IMG/VR virus record: IMGVR_UViG_3300037493_003022 | Span: 1-64,000 of that record | Reading direction: 5' to 3' (one strand) | Length of the DNA stretch: 64,000 nucleotides | From: a virus | In this document: positions 27,113-38,622 of the stretch, piece by piece | Position numbering within the stretch: position 1 is the first letter of the stretch | Layout: each line of letters starts with the position of its first letter | Program-made: the position numbers and the translations under genes | Notes under the pieces: generated by a model | What the model saw: the letters and a program-made list of their open reading frames with translations, nothing else | Told to the model about the DNA's origin: nothing | Databases searched by the model: none

Positions 27113-30100
27113 TCATGCCGAGTGCTTGATGTAGATTGTACCATCCGGGGCAGCTAAGAACCCAGCTCCCGGATCGGCTGTCCCATACATGACGTTAGCA
27201 ACCTTCGCAGTTGTTCCATCCTGATCTGCGGTAACAGCTACCGCTGCTGGAGACAGCACACCCGTACTAGCGTTGTAAGGTAAACCCGCGTCAGTCTTAT
27301 GGGCTAGGTTGCCAGTGGCCGCTTCAAATAGCGCAACATAACAGGTGGCAGAAACGGTATCTGCAACTGAAACGGTAGCGGCGTTACCTGTTATGGAACC
27401 CGCGATAGCATTCGTGCATTCAAGGTCAGTGAACCAACCTTTAAAGACTCTTGTTCCAGTAACACCAATCGAACCACTCATCGTAAGGTTTGTGGCACCC
27501 AGAGCGAGTGTTGTGGCAGCGATGGTTAAAGAACCTGTCGCATGAGTCAAGGTCACGTTACTAGCGGCAAAGTTAATTACCGCGCCGGAAGCTAAGAAAA
27601 GATTAGAGAACGCTGTTCCTGAAGCACCTATAGAACCACTACCATTTGATGTTGCTAAAACAGACGGTGTTGTCAATGATGTGACAAACGTAGGGGCTGT
27701 ATCAAGTACCACTTTCCCTGTGGAGGTCCCAGTTACCCCTGTGACAGAGGTTAAATAATTCAGCTTAGTAACTGTAGTGGTTAGTGCGACACCGCCTAGC
27801 GTGGGCAAGTTGGTAGAGGTTAGGTCGGTTGTCCACAACCTCTTTGCAACACCCAGGCCACCGGCTGTAGTTAACGCGGCGACTGTGGTAGAGCTAGCTT
27901 CCAAGGAAGAAGTTACGTTTACCTGACCTGTTGTTAAATCTGCTGTGTTTGCGCGAAGAGTTAAGTTGTTAGCTGTTAGGTGTGAACCGGCTACTGTCGG
28001 AACAACTACTGACGTTGATAAATAAGCAGTTTTTGGCCTGGTTGCCCCGGATGCGCCTATATCGTATGTGGCATCCGTGAACAACAAGTTTCCCGTAAGC
28101 GTGCCACCTGTAAGTGGTAGCTTAGAGGAATCAGTGACAGCCGCCCAACTTAGGGTTCCGTTTGCGGCAGCGTCGGTAAGCACTTGCCCAGCTACAGTAG
28201 CCATAGCTGTCGGTAAGATGTACGCAGCGTTCGCCGCCTGTGTGCCAGCCGTAAAAGTCGTATAGAAGCTATTAGAAGAACCTGCGCTAAACAACTTTAC
28301 GGACCCTGGAGTGTTGGTGGCTGCAACCAATCCCAGGGTTATCCCTGAAGAAGACTCTATATCGGTGAACCACCCTTTGGAGATTCTGGAACCCGTTGCT
28401 GCAAGAGCCCCGGTCATAGTGAGATTCGTAGTCCCAAGTGCAAAGGTTGTCGTGCTACCTAAAGTTAAGGTATTTGAGGCATGGGTTAGTGTTACATCAC
28501 CGGATGCAAAGTTAATCGCTGCTCCAGAGGCTAAGAAAAGATTAGAGAAGGCAGTTCCAGAGGCACCTATAGAACCACTGTTATCACCTGTAGCTAAAAC
28601 AGACGGCGTTGTTAATGACGTAACAAAAGTAGGAGCTGTATCAAGAACAACTTTACCTGTAGACGTACCTGTGATTCCAGTGACTGAAGTAAGATAATTT
28701 AGCTTGGTGACAGTTGTTGTTAGCGCGACACCACCGAGAGTAGGCAGATTTGTAGAAGTTAAATCTGTTGTCCAGAGTCGCTTGGCAACGCCCAAGCCAC
28801 CCGCAGTAGTCAGTGAGGCAACTGTGGTAGAGCTAGCCTCCAAAGAAGAGGTTACGTCTACTTGACCTGTTGTCAGGTCAGCGGTGTTTGCGCGAAGAGT
28901 TAAGTTGTTAGCTGTTAAATGAGACCCTGAAACCGTAGGAACAATTATAGACGAAGACAAATACGCAGTTCTTGGTCTAGTTGCTCCAGAAGCACCTATA
29001 TCGTATGTGGCATCTGTAAACAGAAGATTTCCAGTAAGCGTTCCTCCGGTTAGGGGCAGCTTAGTGGAATCCAGTGTGCTCGGAGTTACCCAACTTAAAG
29101 TTCCGTTAGCGGCGGAATCAGTAAGAACTTGACCGGCTACCGTTGCGATAGAACTTGGTAATGTGAATGTTGGAGTTCCTGCGATAGCTGGAACAGTGAT
29201 GATACAAGTTCCAGAAGTTAAACCTTTAAGCTCAATTGATCCTGTAGACCCTAAGGCAGCTCCTACGGTAATCTTAGTTGGAAAAACAGGAGCAGCTAGA
29301 GGAGCATAATCCGCTATCGTTGCGAAAGCACCCGTCCCTAGTGTTCCACCTGTACCCATATTCAAAGTGGAACCTGTAGTTCCATCTAAAATAAACTTTT
29401 TACCTGAAGCGGCGAAGGCTGAGATGTATACCCATGACCAGGAAGAGGTGTCTGTGCCAGAAGTTAGGATGCACGTAACCATGCAGTAGGTTCCGGGAGC
29501 CATCACTGTAAGAGTGTTCGATCCCGAGGACTGCACCGTTAGTAGTCCGGTACTAAGATTCTGCAACTCCCACACCTGGCCGAGAACTACATTGTTGGCA
29601 ACGGGCATTTTAACCGTATGCGCCAACGTCCCAGAGAATATCTGCTGCCTAGTAGACGACACTGTAAGCGTTATGGTCCCGCCAGAAGATGTATCTGTAT
29701 AACCATCGATCTGATTTGTCGCGGTCAGATTGCCATTGGCATCTCTCATAGCCAAAGTGCTCGCTATTGCAGCAGTGGCTACGCCTGTTCCGGTTGCGGT
29801 TCCAATAATCTCTGGAGTAGTCAACTTCGAAGAAGTATTTGAAATAACTCCTAAGAAGGTCTGAGCGACATTATCTGTTCTCGCTAGCGTAGAACTGGTA
29901 CTCGGAAGAGTGTGAGTCGTCGCGTCGGTACCGTCAAACGTGATTGAGTGCTGGACCGTGAGGGTTTTCCCAGCCGTGATCGAGAGCCCGTGGACACCTG
30001 TCTGCACGGAGGCGTGCCCACTTACCGCACCAGAAGCTTCAAAAGCAGAGCTGGAGATGGTGTGCTGATGGTTAGCTCGGCAGAAGTCATTCGAGTCGCC

Positions 30101-33100
30101 CGCACTCGCAGCACCTCCAACAGTGACAGCGACCGGCGTTCCAACGGTCAGAGCCATCCCTAAAGCGCCACCTGGGAGATGCAGAGAGGCGTGATTTCCA
30201 ACGTCTACGCCATCGACGTTGCCGACGTTCGTGATGTCATTTCCGCCCATGTTAAGGTCGTCGGACATGCTCCGCGTACCGCTGACGAGTAGATACTGCT
30301 TGTGGTCATCATCCGGCAGACCCGACAGGAGACCGTGATCGCTGACACCTGCTGTACCACCACCGCCACCGGAGGTAGCCTGCGGCCGGATGTCCACGAA
30401 CGACGCGATTCCAACTCCCTGTTGGACCACGACCATCGCGATGGGCATCACGCTGTCCTGAAGGAACGTCGGGATGTTGGCCTGAAGGAGAGCTTCTGCT
30501 GCTGCTCGGGTCTCCACCTGCTCGGCGCCGTATATGAGCGAGAGGCGCCCATCCGACGTGAGGAATAGGGTGTCTGCGCGGTGCCATCCCGCAGTCATCG
30601 CCGTAAGCGTCCCAGCGAGATCGTACTGCGTGATGTTGACTTGCGTGACGCTGGCTACTTCCGTAGCCGCCCCCGTGCCGTAGAAGTACGACCACGTCGA
30701 GTCACCGCTCGGCGCGGAGTAAACTACAGGGTCGTGGCCGATATAGTACGAACCTGACTCGACTGCTAAGTTGCGAACCCCTGTCCCTTGAGCGATTCCA
30801 AGACCCGAGGCGAGAGCGCGAGGAGCGGTCACAAGCAAGTAGGTTTGCAACTGCTCCCACGGGGCAGTCAGATAGTTGCGCGTCTGGTGACTGAACCGTA
30901 TCCCCGTGCCATCGGTAACGACAGTCCGCAGCAGGATACTATCACCATAGGCGACCGGGGAGTCAGTGACCTTCACAACTCCATCTGCGCCATCCACATA
31001 AACGTAGTTCGTAGTGCTTGGGAGAAGGTCTAAGTTGGTAGCTGCCAGCCATACTATCCACTTTGCGTCATCGTTAGGATCACCTCTGCGAGCCCAGCCA
31101 TCGCCAGCGGTGACGTTGACGTGGAGCCCTGTTCCATTCGTAACGAGGCCACCATCGCACACACCCGTGCTCGTGTAGTCCGCGAAGAAGTCGCCGAAAT
31201 CGACCTGGCGGGAAGACCCCAGGTACTGAAACTTCGTGTCGCCCACCATCACGGCCTGCTTGGTATTCCGCACCTGGATGTTGCCGACGACCTGCGCCCC
31301 GGCTGCCAGCGACTGCTTGATCGAATCCACTGAGATGGTCGCGAAGGCGACGCCCGTCGCGGACTCAATAACGAAGTCCAAGGCGTTGGCATCGGTGCTC
31401 CCGCCCTGAGTGCTGATGAACGTTCCACTGCCACCCGCGCCGATGTGGTACGCGATCGAGCTGTTCGAAATCTCCACAGCAGACACGGTGATCTTCGACC
31501 CATTGTCGGCGAAGATGACCTCGGCGGTCATCGGGTCGTTACATGCCACCGAGAATGATCCCGTGGCAACGGAACACACGGCGCCGTTGTTGACTTCGAG
31601 CACACGGGAGATCGGATTCGGAGGAGTCTCCGCAGCATACAAGGGCAGGACAGCGGCCGGAACGTTTGCAAACGACCCTTGAAGCGCGGCGAACGTCCCT
31701 GCGCCCGTGACAAGCATCCCGATGCCGATGCCAAGACTCGGACCCGCGACGATCATGGAGTAGTTCGTTGCGACCGCAGCGGCCCCGCCCTCAACCATGA
31801 TGCCGCAGTAGCAGCCATTGACCGCGATGCCCTGAAGGATGCTCAGGGTTCCTGGCGTCGCGCATTTGATCAGCGCCTTGCCAGGCTGGGCCACGCCGAT
31901 GAGGTGGTGACCGTGAAGGTTTCCGCCGTTCACCAAGAACAGATCCTTGGTCGGGTCCGCTGCGATGATGAACACGGTGTCCGCTCGCGCGTCGGTCGTG
32001 ATCATGATCAGACCTGCGGGGACAGCCATCTCGGCCGGCTCGAAGTAGGTGCCAGGATGGGACTTGATTACCCACGGGTTGGCAGAACTCACGCCCTGGA
32101 GAGTGCAGTAGGCAATCGCGGAGGCGTGCGCCCCGTAAGGCACCGGCCCATATCCCGTCATCACGATCGTCGGCACGAAATCGCACTCGCTGCCCATGCC
32201 ACCGACCGTCACGGTGTTTGCGATATGCGGGATGTGCCAGTGGTTCGTAGCGCGGACGTTAGTTGTGAGCTGGGTTTTATCGGCGGGAAGGATGTGCTGG
32301 AAGTCACCGACATCCAGACCGCCCATCTCGTTGTGAGTGACGATCGCCCCGGAGGCGTTGGAGATGTTTTTCGTGACCCACGAGACCGAAGTCTGCGCTG
32401 TGTCGGTCGTGCGGATGCGTGCCTTCACGGGGTTCGCGTAGGCATCACTCGTCTGGTAGATGACAGAGCTGCACGCGACCCACTCCATGATCGGCAGCGT
32501 GGATGCGAGGATCGCGTTCAGCTCCGTGGTCGCGCCCTGTCGCGCCTCGAGCTGGCTGGCATAAACCGTCGTCCCCATGATGGCGATAAACGGGCTGAGG
32601 GTGTCGTTGGTCATGAGGATATGCGCCAACACGAACCCACCCTCGGGCACCTCCGATTGCTGCCACGTCGCGCCGGTCCACTCGTTACGCGCGAGGCGCC
32701 CCGTGCCCGTGGTGAGCACGGAGTAGCCTGCGTTGGAATTCTTGCGCCAGAGCCCGGTGGCCCCGGAGCGCCAGAACACGGGCATCCCCACCGTCGAGGC
32801 AACTGGAGTCTTGAGGTGGGTCAGGTCCTCGTCGAGCAGGATCGTGTAGTCCGTCCCGAACTGGGCGTGGCTGGCGAGACTGCCATCTGCATCGGCGACG
32901 ACACTGGTTAGCCCGCCGCCCTGGAGCAGATAGCTACCAAACCTGAAATGCCACATCGTGTGGTCCATCCCGTCCATCACGATGCCATGCCGCTCGTTCT
33001 CCAGTGAGAGCGAGACATTGTTGTCTGCGTCCCAGTATACAAAGGAGACGAGGGCCTTCTCGCGGATAAGCTGGCCCTCGCGGAACACTGAGGGGTTTGC

Positions 33101-33928
33101 CTCCGTCTTGAGCACGCCATCCGTGTCGAAGTAAAAGGCGTGCAGCCCCTCGGTGTCGGTGATGTCTACGGTCTGCGCGGTCGTTTTGGTGTACTCCACG
33201 CCTTGAACCCAAAATCGGAACGAGGCGAACGGCGGAAACGACGGCTCGATCTTGAACTGCCGCAGCCCGTCGTTGAAGCTGATGCGGCTGTAGAGGAGCT
33301 GGTCGGGGTACGGGAAGCCCGTGGGCTCCTGCCGATCCGCCTCGAGCCGGTCGCGATAGGAGATGATGTCGTTGATTGCAGCGGTGTCAGACGGACCTAT
33401 TGGACCCTCTGGACCTTCTGGACCCTCTGGACCAACGGGACCTTCTGGCCCCGCTGGACCTTCTGGGCCTGCCGGACCTTCTGGACCCTCTGGACCAACG
33501 GGACCTTCTGGCCCCGCTGGACCTTCTGGGCCTGGTTCGCCTTGAGGACCCACTACACCCTTGATATTTACAGACCAATAGGAGTAAATACCTGTTCCTG
33601 TTACGGATACGACTTCGAATATTAGAGACCCGTTATCGTAAGAAACGACCACTCCGTCTATAAAGTTATCATTATCATACGCAATAGTAATCGGCTGAGC
33701 TGGGGTATAAGCAAGATCCTGACTTATTTCAACGGTCACCTCACCGGAGATTGAGCTTAGATCCAATTCTGCGGAGGTATAGGTCATATACCTATCACCC
33801 GGAGGACCTGCCTCTCCTGGAAGTCCGGGTGCGCCTGGTTCTCCTGCCGGACCTGCTGGCCCTGGTCTTCTCGGATTTAGAAGTTCCATTGGTCTCCTTG
33901 TGATGCGAAAATTGTCACTGGACGCCAC
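27113..33928 (-). CDS. Giant tail fibre with collagen-like repeats
   Basis: 2271 aa. Collagen-like Gly-x-y stretches lie at about 20-45 and 130-185 ([10 protein letters not shown]...). Phages use such triple-helical segments as flexible fibre shafts. Residues about 620-1230 are paralogous to the 2467-aa fibre, with the shared linker [15 protein letters not shown] and a following NHQHT. Residues about 1600-2180 contain two tandem copies of a module with [17 protein letters not shown] and [13 protein letters not shown]. There is no S74 domain; the C-terminus ends [11 protein letters not shown]. The start overlaps the gpJ-like gene by 14 nt. It is probably a receptor-binding or long side fibre. 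Confidence 0.82.
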   Translation of the reverse strand: MASSDNFRITRRPMELLNPRRPGPAGPAGEPGAPGLPGEAGPPGDRYMTYTSAELDLSSISGEVTVEISQDLAYTPAQPITIAYDNDNFIDGVVVSYDNGSLIFEVVSVTGTGIYSYWSVNIKGVVGPQGEPGPEGPAGPEGPVGPEGPEGPAGPEGPAGPEGPVGPEGPEGPEGPIGPSDTAAINDIISYRDRLEADRQEPTGFPYPDQLLYSRISFNDGLRQFKIEPSFPPFASFRFWVQGVEYTKTTAQTVDITDTEGLHAFYFDTDGVLKTEANPSVFREGQLIREKALVSFVYWDADNNVSLSLENERHGIVMDGMDHTMWHFRFGSYLLQGGGLTSVVADADGSLASHAQFGTDYTILLDEDLTHLKTPVASTVGMPVFWRSGATGLWRKNSNAGYSVLTTGTGRLARNEWTGATWQQSEVPEGGFVLAHILMTNDTLSPFIAIMGTTVYASQLEARQGATTELNAILASTLPIMEWVACSSVIYQTSDAYANPVKARIRTTDTAQTSVSWVTKNISNASGAIVTHNEMGGLDVGDFQHILPADKTQLTTNVRATNHWHIPHIANTVTVGGMGSECDFVPTIVMTGYGPVPYGAHASAIAYCTLQGVSSANPWVIKSHPGTYFEPAEMAVPAGLIMITTDARADTVFIIAADPTKDLFLVNGGNLHGHHLIGVAQPGKALIKCATPGTLSILQGIAVNGCYCGIMVEGGAAAVATNYSMIVAGPSLGIGIGMLVTGAGTFAALQGSFANVPAAVLPLYAAETPPNPISRVLEVNNGAVCSVATGSFSVACNDPMTAEVIFADNGSKITVSAVEISNSSIAYHIGAGGSGTFISTQGGSTDANALDFVIESATGVAFATISVDSIKQSLAAGAQVVGNIQVRNTKQAVMVGDTKFQYLGSSRQVDFGDFFADYTSTGVCDGGLVTNGTGLHVNVTAGDGWARRGDPNDDAKWIVWLAATNLDLLPSTTNYVYVDGADGVVKVTDSPVAYGDSILLRTVVTDGTGIRFSHQTRNYLTAPWEQLQTYLLVTAPRALASGLGIAQGTGVRNLAVESGSYYIGHDPVVYSAPSGDSTWSYFYGTGAATEVASVTQVNITQYDLAGTLTAMTAGWHRADTLFLTSDGRLSLIYGAEQVETRAAAEALLQANIPTFLQDSVMPIAMVVVQQGVGIASFVDIRPQATSGGGGGTAGVSDHGLLSGLPDDDHKQYLLVSGTRSMSDDLNMGGNDITNVGNVDGVDVGNHASLHLPGGALGMALTVGTPVAVTVGGAASAGDSNDFCRANHQHTISSSAFEASGAVSGHASVQTGVHGLSITAGKTLTVQHSITFDGTDATTHTLPSTSSTLARTDNVAQTFLGVISNTSSKLTTPEIIGTATGTGVATAAIASTLAMRDANGNLTATNQIDGYTDTSSGGTITLTVSSTRQQIFSGTLAHTVKMPVANNVVLGQVWELQNLSTGLLTVQSSGSNTLTVMAPGTYCMVTCILTSGTDTSSWSWVYISAFAASGKKFILDGTTGSTLNMGTGGTLGTGAFATIADYAPLAAPVFPTKITVGAALGSTGSIELKGLTSGTCIITVPAIAGTPTFTLPSSIATVAGQVLTDSAANGTLSWVTPSTLDSTKLPLTGGTLTGNLLFTDATYDIGASGATRPRTAYLSSSIIVPTVSGSHLTANNLTLRANTADLTTGQVDVTSSLEASSTTVASLTTAGGLGVAKRLWTTDLTSTNLPTLGGVALTTTVTKLNYLTSVTGITGTSTGKVVLDTAPTFVTSLTTPSVLATGDNSGSIGASGTAFSNLFLASGAAINFASGDVTLTHASNTLTLGSTTTFALGTTNLTMTGALAATGSRISKGWFTDIESSSGITLGLVAATNTPGSVKLFSAGSSNSFYTTFTAGTQAANAAYILPTAMATVAGQVLTDAAANGTLSWAAVTDSSKLPLTGGTLTGNLLFTDATYDIGASGATRPKTAYLSTSVVVPTVAGSHLTANNLTLRANTADLTTGQVNVTSSLEASSTTVAALTTAGGLGVAKRLWTTDLTSTNLPTLGGVALTTTVTKLNYLTSVTGVTGTSTGKVVLDTAPTFVTSLTTPSVLATSNGSGSIGASGTAFSNLFLASGAVINFAASNVTLTHATGSLTIAATTLALGATNLTMSGSIGVTGTRVFKGWFTDLECTNAIAGSITGNAATVSVADTVSATCYVALFEAATGNLAHKTDAGLPYNASTGVLSPAAVAVTADQDGTTAKVANVMYGTADPGAGFLAAPDGTIYIKHSA
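27390..29065 (-). repeat. Tandem duplicated fibre module (two copies)
   Basis: Two copies of about 735 nt lie roughly at 28330-29065 and 27390-28125, with a period near 940 nt. Their proteins are almost identical over 240 residues, from LTGGTLTGN to KGWFTD, while the DNA differs at many third positions. Limits were read by eye and are approximate. Confidence 0.8.
30250..32050 (-). repeat. Paralogous fibre block (GC-rich copy)
   Basis: Counterpart of the segment at 18480-20290. The protein order of landmarks is the same ([43 protein letters not shown]). This copy is strikingly GC rich and lies in a GC-rich tract running from about 30.0 to 33.4 kb, next to the collagen repeats. Confidence 0.75.
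33420..33534 (-). repeat. 63-nt direct repeat encoding collagen-like Gly-x-y
   Basis: A 52-nt sequence starting GGACCCTCTGGACCAACGGG occurs identically at 33420-33471 and 33483-33534 (plus-strand reading), a period of 63 nt or 21 residues, with shorter related units around it. It encodes the second collagen-like stretch of the 2271-aa fibre. Confidence 0.85.
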
Positions 33929-35681
33929 CTTCTAACGTAAGTTGGAAAGTAGAATCCTTTAGGATAGTGAGTTCGTCATAATCCGGGTCTATGTTGCTAG
34001 CATAGGCAGTTGTCTTTATCTCAAACTTACAGGTATTTGTCGGAGGAGTTGACCCCGCAGTAACAACAAAAGAAATTCTCTTGTCAGTGCTTACGAATAA
34101 AGACCCGATTAGTCCTGTTCCTTGGAATCCCGTGTTGGCACCGTACACCTCAAAGACCGTGGGACTCGTAAAAGTTACGTAATAGGTCTCCTTGAGAGTG
34201 GTTGGTCCTACTCCGAAAGTTCCGAACGTAACATTGGTAGTTCCACCCTGCGTCTGTCTCGGATTGGGGTATCTTTGCATCTGAACAACGTCAACGTAGT
34301 TTACTCCGTATATGCCTTCAACGGCTTCGTAAACCTTTGACATAGCGTACTGTTGACCTAATATTTGATTATCCGTATTGAACAATGAAGTAAGGGCATC
34401 CTCAACGGATCTTTGAACAGATACAGCTCTCACGTTAGAAATACAGTACACGCGGATAGCTAAATAAATCTCCGCTACTCTACACGGAATAACGTGGAGG
34501 ATAACCGGGGTGGATTTCTTCTGAGTGATAACAGTTCCTACTGTGTAAAGAAGACCGCTTCCTGTTTCCGTGTATGGATTCCAAGAACCCGTTGGAATTG
34601 GGTTCATCCCACTGGTAGCTATCACGACTCTTTCTTCAAAGGCACCTGTTCCACGAGAAGCATGGGCGTGCTTAACACCCATGACAGAGCGAGCTATGGT
34701 AGCGTAATCTTCGTGCGTCACGCATCTATCCATTGCCCGCAAACTAAGGGGAGCGTTGACTTTGGCTTCTACTATGGACTCTTTGTCCATTCCACCACTG
34801 GGAACAGCTTCGTTTGTAATCGAAGTGATAAAAGACAAGGCAGAACCTGAAGAGGTGAGTCTCGTAACCTTCCCTATTCCAACTTCGTTGCCTTTGTGCC
34901 CACCACCAACTCGATAAGAGACACTCAGATTATTGGAACCGCTTGCGGGAATTGCTCCGTTAACTCCATTTCCAAATATGACAACTACGTTATCGAATTC
35001 ATCGATTCGAACTTGGTAATGCTCATCTGTCGGAGATGAAGACAAGAAGTTATCTACCTCTGTCCAGATGGTTGTCGTCATTCCAGAGGTAACCGCGACT
35101 GATAAAGAGGAGTTGGACAGTGAATTGAGAGCCAACGGTTTTCTTAGTAGAGGAAAGGACTGAGATATTTTCCCGGTGCTAGAGCCTAGAATCTCTTCGT
35201 AAGTCGTTCCCTCGTAGGCGTAGATTTGTTTTGTCTCTGCGCTAGAGAAAGTCTCATTCGTAAGAGTTTCAAACCTCAAGGAAGTGGACCCATCCGTGGT
35301 ATCGACGGAAAAGTAAGACTTCGCCGGAATCGTTCCTGCCCCACTGGAAACTACTGTCAGCAGAATTTGGGCGCTAACGGCAGGCCGAAGTTCGTACCCC
35401 AGGAGCTTGCAGTGCTCGATAACGGAACGTCTCTGCACAGCAGAAGGGAAGAGAGCCTCATTTGCCATTCTGTCCTGATAATAGGAGAGGTTGTCTGCGG
35501 CAAAAGAGAGCGCTTCTACGTAGGCGACGCCAATATCGAATTGAGACCTATCAGACCAAGCTGGAAGATATTGGTCAGCCAAACCACCGGAGGAGAGAAT
35601 GTCAGACCGAAAAGCTTCAAAATCTCTTGATGTTAGATCAACTGAGATGGTCTGACCGGATAACGTGGTGACAACAGGCAT
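33915..35681 (-). CDS. Baseplate wedge protein, gpJ/gp6-like
   Basis: 588 aa. The N-terminus ([15 protein letters not shown]..., [33 protein letters not shown]) matches the baseplate J family, in which an acidic, aromatic-rich helix near residue 60 is typical. A central region with VIIFGNG-like residues ([11 protein letters not shown]), SYRVGGG and [12 protein letters not shown] followed by [15 protein letters not shown] is also characteristic. In T4 the homologue gp6 forms the inner wedge ring that triggers sheath contraction. It lies between the gp25-like gene and the fibre gene, as in P2-like clusters. Confidence 0.85.
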   Translation of the reverse strand: MPVVTTLSGQTISVDLTSRDFEAFRSDILSSGGLADQYLPAWSDRSQFDIGVAYVEALSFAADNLSYYQDRMANEALFPSAVQRRSVIEHCKLLGYELRPAVSAQILLTVVSSGAGTIPAKSYFSVDTTDGSTSLRFETLTNETFSSAETKQIYAYEGTTYEEILGSSTGKISQSFPLLRKPLALNSLSNSSLSVAVTSGMTTTIWTEVDNFLSSSPTDEHYQVRIDEFDNVVVIFGNGVNGAIPASGSNNLSVSYRVGGGHKGNEVGIGKVTRLTSSGSALSFITSITNEAVPSGGMDKESIVEAKVNAPLSLRAMDRCVTHEDYATIARSVMGVKHAHASRGTGAFEERVVIATSGMNPIPTGSWNPYTETGSGLLYTVGTVITQKKSTPVILHVIPCRVAEIYLAIRVYCISNVRAVSVQRSVEDALTSLFNTDNQILGQQYAMSKVYEAVEGIYGVNYVDVVQMQRYPNPRQTQGGTTNVTFGTFGVGPTTLKETYYVTFTSPTVFEVYGANTGFQGTGLIGSLFVSTDKRISFVVTAGSTPPTNTCKFEIKTTAYASNIDPDYDELTILKDSTFQLTLEGGVQ

Positions 35682-36065
35682 CTACACCTCCTTCAGTTCG
35701 AGACTCAGTGTAGCAAATTCTCCGGTGTTTTTGAAAGCATACGCGACCTCTGCGATCACATAAGACCCAGAGCTATTCTCACCTTTGATTAGGTTAACCG
35801 TAACTCCTGCTGCGCGTGGTTCATACCGAAGGATAGCTTCAATTATGAACTTTCTAAATAGAACGGCGTAAGCATCTGTGAAATTACGGAGCACTGACTG
35901 ATAGGAAATCACACCCAGAGTTTTGTAAATCAACCTATCCCGTATGTCGCATAAAACCAACGCTTTTAGGTCGGAAGTTACTTTTGAAGAACCCTCTGCT
36001 TTTGTTATGCCTCCAGATTGGCTAACAGAGAAGGGAAATTTAGCTCCGCTAGGATACTGTGACAT
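35682..36065 (-). CDS. Baseplate wedge protein, gpW/gp25-like
   Basis: 127 aa. Size and pattern fit the gp25-like lysozyme-fold family (non-enzymatic): a central segment (VLCDIRDRLIYKTLGVISY..., AYAVLFRKFIIEAILRYEPRAAGVTV) corresponds to the L-x-T-xx-GER/ExRP region, and a beta C-terminus ends in LELKEV. T4 gp25 joins wedge to sheath initiation. It abuts the 321-aa gene upstream and the gpJ-like gene downstream. Confidence 0.75.
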   Translation of the reverse strand: MSQYPSGAKFPFSVSQSGGITKAEGSSKVTSDLKALVLCDIRDRLIYKTLGVISYQSVLRNFTDAYAVLFRKFIIEAILRYEPRAAGVTVNLIKGENSSGSYVIAEVAYAFKNTGEFATLSLELKEV

Positions 36066-37031
36066 CTAGTTCTCCTGTGGAAGAGTCAATCCGAAAAAAC
36101 TAAACAGAGTTGAAATGTCAGCCCCGCCTGTAGCTAGAAACACGCCTCCTACGGTGTAAGTAGCGTTTTCTACATCCAGAGGACCTCCTTGAGTAGAATT
36201 CCATTGCTCATAAAGCCAGTCGGCGTCTCCGTGTCCCGCTACGGGTAACAAAAAGACACCTTCAAAATTTAAGATGGCGTTTATGGTCTGTATGACATTG
36301 AATATCTTAGTTAGGAACTCTTGAAGTTCGAGTATCTTATTCGCGATCAAAGATACCGCTGCATCTAGCACGTCACTCGTAGACTGGGGAGGAAGGAGGT
36401 TGTTTATCATTCCTATGAGCATGTTGCAGACCTGATTCATCCCAGGGACAATATCAGCGATCTTTATGGAACTCCAATTGGGATACTGACCCACACCCGC
36501 CACTACTTGAAATTCATTCGGATAGGTCGGCCAGGAAGAAATCTGGGACAGTGAAGCGATCAATCCCTGGAGAAGCCGGAAAAAGTTGTTGAATCTCTCC
36601 ATCAAACTTTTCAGGTTATCGGAGGTAGCCATGACTACGATTGCGCCAACGTAAGCCGCCGGGTCGATTAGGATAGGTCTTCTCTCGTCCATCTTATCGT
36701 ACAGGGATCTCCCAACGGCTCGCAGCCACTCTTCGGGAGTTATGAAATTAGAAAACGACGGTGTGAAATAAGTTAACTTATACACACCTGTTTGCGTAAG
36801 AGCTTGTATGAAAGAATTCAACAAGAGAACTACTGCGTCATACAACTCTTTTATAGCTATTTCTGTAGTGCTACTAAAATCCTGCATAGTCGCGATAAGC
36901 GCGCGCAAGGCACTCGTCGCTGTATTTATCGCGGGCTCTAATACGTCAACTAACGCCTGAATCGCATTGAGTACATCTGTTATTTCGGAAGGAAGAAGTT
37001 CTTGTGGACTAAACTGTATCCATTCAGCCAT
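36066..37031 (-). CDS. Baseplate-region protein (unknown)
   Basis: 321 aa, helix rich, no signal peptide. Residues 1-110 form long hydrophobic helices and the rest is mixed. It lies between spike and gp25-like genes, which in contractile-tail clusters are baseplate proteins. Its first 52 nt overlap the 88-aa gene. No family recognised. Confidence 0.6.
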   Translation of the reverse strand: MAEWIQFSPQELLPSEITDVLNAIQALVDVLEPAINTATSALRALIATMQDFSSTTEIAIKELYDAVVLLLNSFIQALTQTGVYKLTYFTPSFSNFITPEEWLRAVGRSLYDKMDERRPILIDPAAYVGAIVVMATSDNLKSLMERFNNFFRLLQGLIASLSQISSWPTYPNEFQVVAGVGQYPNWSSIKIADIVPGMNQVCNMLIGMINNLLPPQSTSDVLDAAVSLIANKILELQEFLTKIFNVIQTINAILNFEGVFLLPVAGHGDADWLYEQWNSTQGGPLDVENATYTVGGVFLATGGADISTLFSFFGLTLPQEN

Positions 37032-37246
37032 TTGTTTATCTCCGTTGTGTCTTTGCCCTGAACGGCTAAATGTGTGCTGACACCTTTGAGTTTATCAGCC
37101 TGCTTGTCTAAGGATAGAGCTGTTAGAACAGCTAGACTCTCGGTAAGAGCTGATAATTTTTCGAACACGTTAGGATTATCGGCAGCTAGTTTAGCTCTCT
37201 CGGTGTTCTTCTTTAAGACACTAATTAATGTTTCTTGGTCTATCAT
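36980..37246 (-). CDS. Small helical baseplate-cluster protein
   Basis: 88 aa, predicted all-helical (LISVLKKNTERAKLAADNP..., LAVLTALSLDKQADKL). The start overlaps the spike-gene stop by ATGA and the end overlaps the next gene by 52 nt. It may be a baseplate assembly factor. Not recognised. Confidence 0.6.
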   Translation of the reverse strand: MIDQETLISVLKKNTERAKLAADNPNVFEKLSALTESLAVLTALSLDKQADKLKGVSTHLAVQGKDTTEINKWLNGYSLVHKNFFLPK

Positions 37247-38622
37247 TGCTTAACCTTAACAAAAGAGGAGGCACATAAAGCTATTACTGGATTTGTTATA
37301 GCTGGTGTGAACGAGATTGCCAACTCAGCAGACGGCCCGGAAGTACCTAGCGCGGGAACCGGATGGGTGTGCGCCATCAGAGCGGCATATAACGACTGCA
37401 ACAAGGACAGAAGAAAAGTATACTTAACAACCGGATCTACGGAGCCAACTCCCCCTAAAAGAATTGAACCGTCTCCTTGGACACGGACGCATCCATTCGC
37501 AGGCAACATCGGAGAATCTAAAAGATCAGGCGAGACAGGGACACCTGCGAATAACGTTGCGGAACTCATGGCTGGATTTGGAACGGGACCTGCATAACCT
37601 GGAGAAAGGTCTAGTGCGGCCTCGCAGGCGAACCCGGTCTTATCTAAAGCGGAAGCATAGAAAGAACCGTCGTAAGTTTGTACTGAATGGGCTTTAACTT
37701 TATTAGTAGAAAGAGACTGCCCAGTGGTTATGGCCATAGAGACCATCTGAGTTACTTCTGAAGAAACTAGAGACAATTTGCTTCCTGCGAATAACCCTAC
37801 GTTACCACTCGCTAGCACATTGACTAGCCCCTTGGAAACTAACTGATAGGAACCACTCCAAGTTGAGTTACAAGAATTTCCTATCTGAACTAAATCAGAG
37901 GATACGAAGTCACTCCCTACATTGTTTCCAAAAGTCTGAGTAAGGCCGGAAGCGTAGATATGCTCGCAGGGACCGTCTACTAGAACATCCTGTCTTCCTC
38001 CAACATGATGAATATGGTTGTTTCCTACTTCGGTATTCGTATCTCCATTAGACCGTTGTCGTATGTCTGCTATGGAGACAACCTGCAAAGAACCATCCGG
38101 TCCCATCTCAAAGCGAGTACCACTCACATGGGAGAGCTGGACACGATTAGACCCTTCCGTGCCGTCGAATTCTAGGAAGCTACCATCGTGACCCTGGAAG
38201 GTGATGACCTTCGCGTACTCCCCTTGAAATTGACTAGGAGGAATGTTTCCGAAGTCTCTGACGGAGTAGTCGGTAATGTCTGCCTGCCCCTTCCCGTGCT
38301 TAGGCATAAAGCTAGACTTTTGAGAACCCAATGGCCACGGACCGGCGGCCCATAGAGGTCGTTCTGGATCGCCTTCTTCAAACTCAACCCAGACGTAATC
38401 TCCCTTTGCCGGAATGGCGACAAAACCTACGTTTGGAGACCCGCCGAATGGAGGAATGGGCAGTGCCCATCCGAGAGCTTCTTCCATCCCAAGGACAACA
38501 GGAACCTTGGCACGGATGCGACCCATCTTTTTGGGGTCTAAGACATCCTCAACGACTCCTCGATACCTGCCGAAGTATCTTCCCGCAAATCTCTCCGAGA
38601 ATTCGTCAAAGATGCTCGTCAT
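37243..38622 (-). CDS. Baseplate spike protein, gp5/VgrG-like
   Basis: 459 aa. Residues 15-100 are the OB-fold base: YRGVVEDVLDPKKMGRIRAKVP, then GWALPIPPFGGSPNVGFVAIPAKGDYVWVEFEEGDP, the hallmark of gp5/gpV spikes. A Gly/Ser-rich section with repeated strands (about 215-300, including NVLASGNVGLFAGSKLSLVS) probably forms the triple-stranded needle. No lysozyme domain is inserted, unlike T4 gp5. It should pierce the outer membrane at contraction. Its start overlaps the hub gene by ATGA. Confidence 0.85.
   Translation of the reverse strand: MTSIFDEFSERFAGRYFGRYRGVVEDVLDPKKMGRIRAKVPVVLGMEEALGWALPIPPFGGSPNVGFVAIPAKGDYVWVEFEEGDPERPLWAAGPWPLGSQKSSFMPKHGKGQADITDYSVRDFGNIPPSQFQGEYAKVITFQGHDGSFLEFDGTEGSNRVQLSHVSGTRFEMGPDGSLQVVSIADIRQRSNGDTNTEVGNNHIHHVGGRQDVLVDGPCEHIYASGLTQTFGNNVGSDFVSSDLVQIGNSCNSTWSGSYQLVSKGLVNVLASGNVGLFAGSKLSLVSSEVTQMVSMAITTGQSLSTNKVKAHSVQTYDGSFYASALDKTGFACEAALDLSPGYAGPVPNPAMSSATLFAGVPVSPDLLDSPMLPANGCVRVQGDGSILLGGVGSVDPVVKYTFLLSLLQSLYAALMAHTHPVPALGTSGPSAELAISFTPAITNPVIALCASSFVKVKQ

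Noticed and set aside
31679-32911. Long plus-strand frame of 410 aa in the fibre gene
   Set aside because: It is the antisense of a well-supported fibre frame in a GC-rich tract, where stop codons are rare. It is Arg/His/Asp rich with no domain and no ribosome site.
33387-33578. Spaced repeats that might be a CRISPR array
   Set aside because: The repeats are in frame and encode Gly-Pro-x collagen-like sequence with no unique spacers of constant length.
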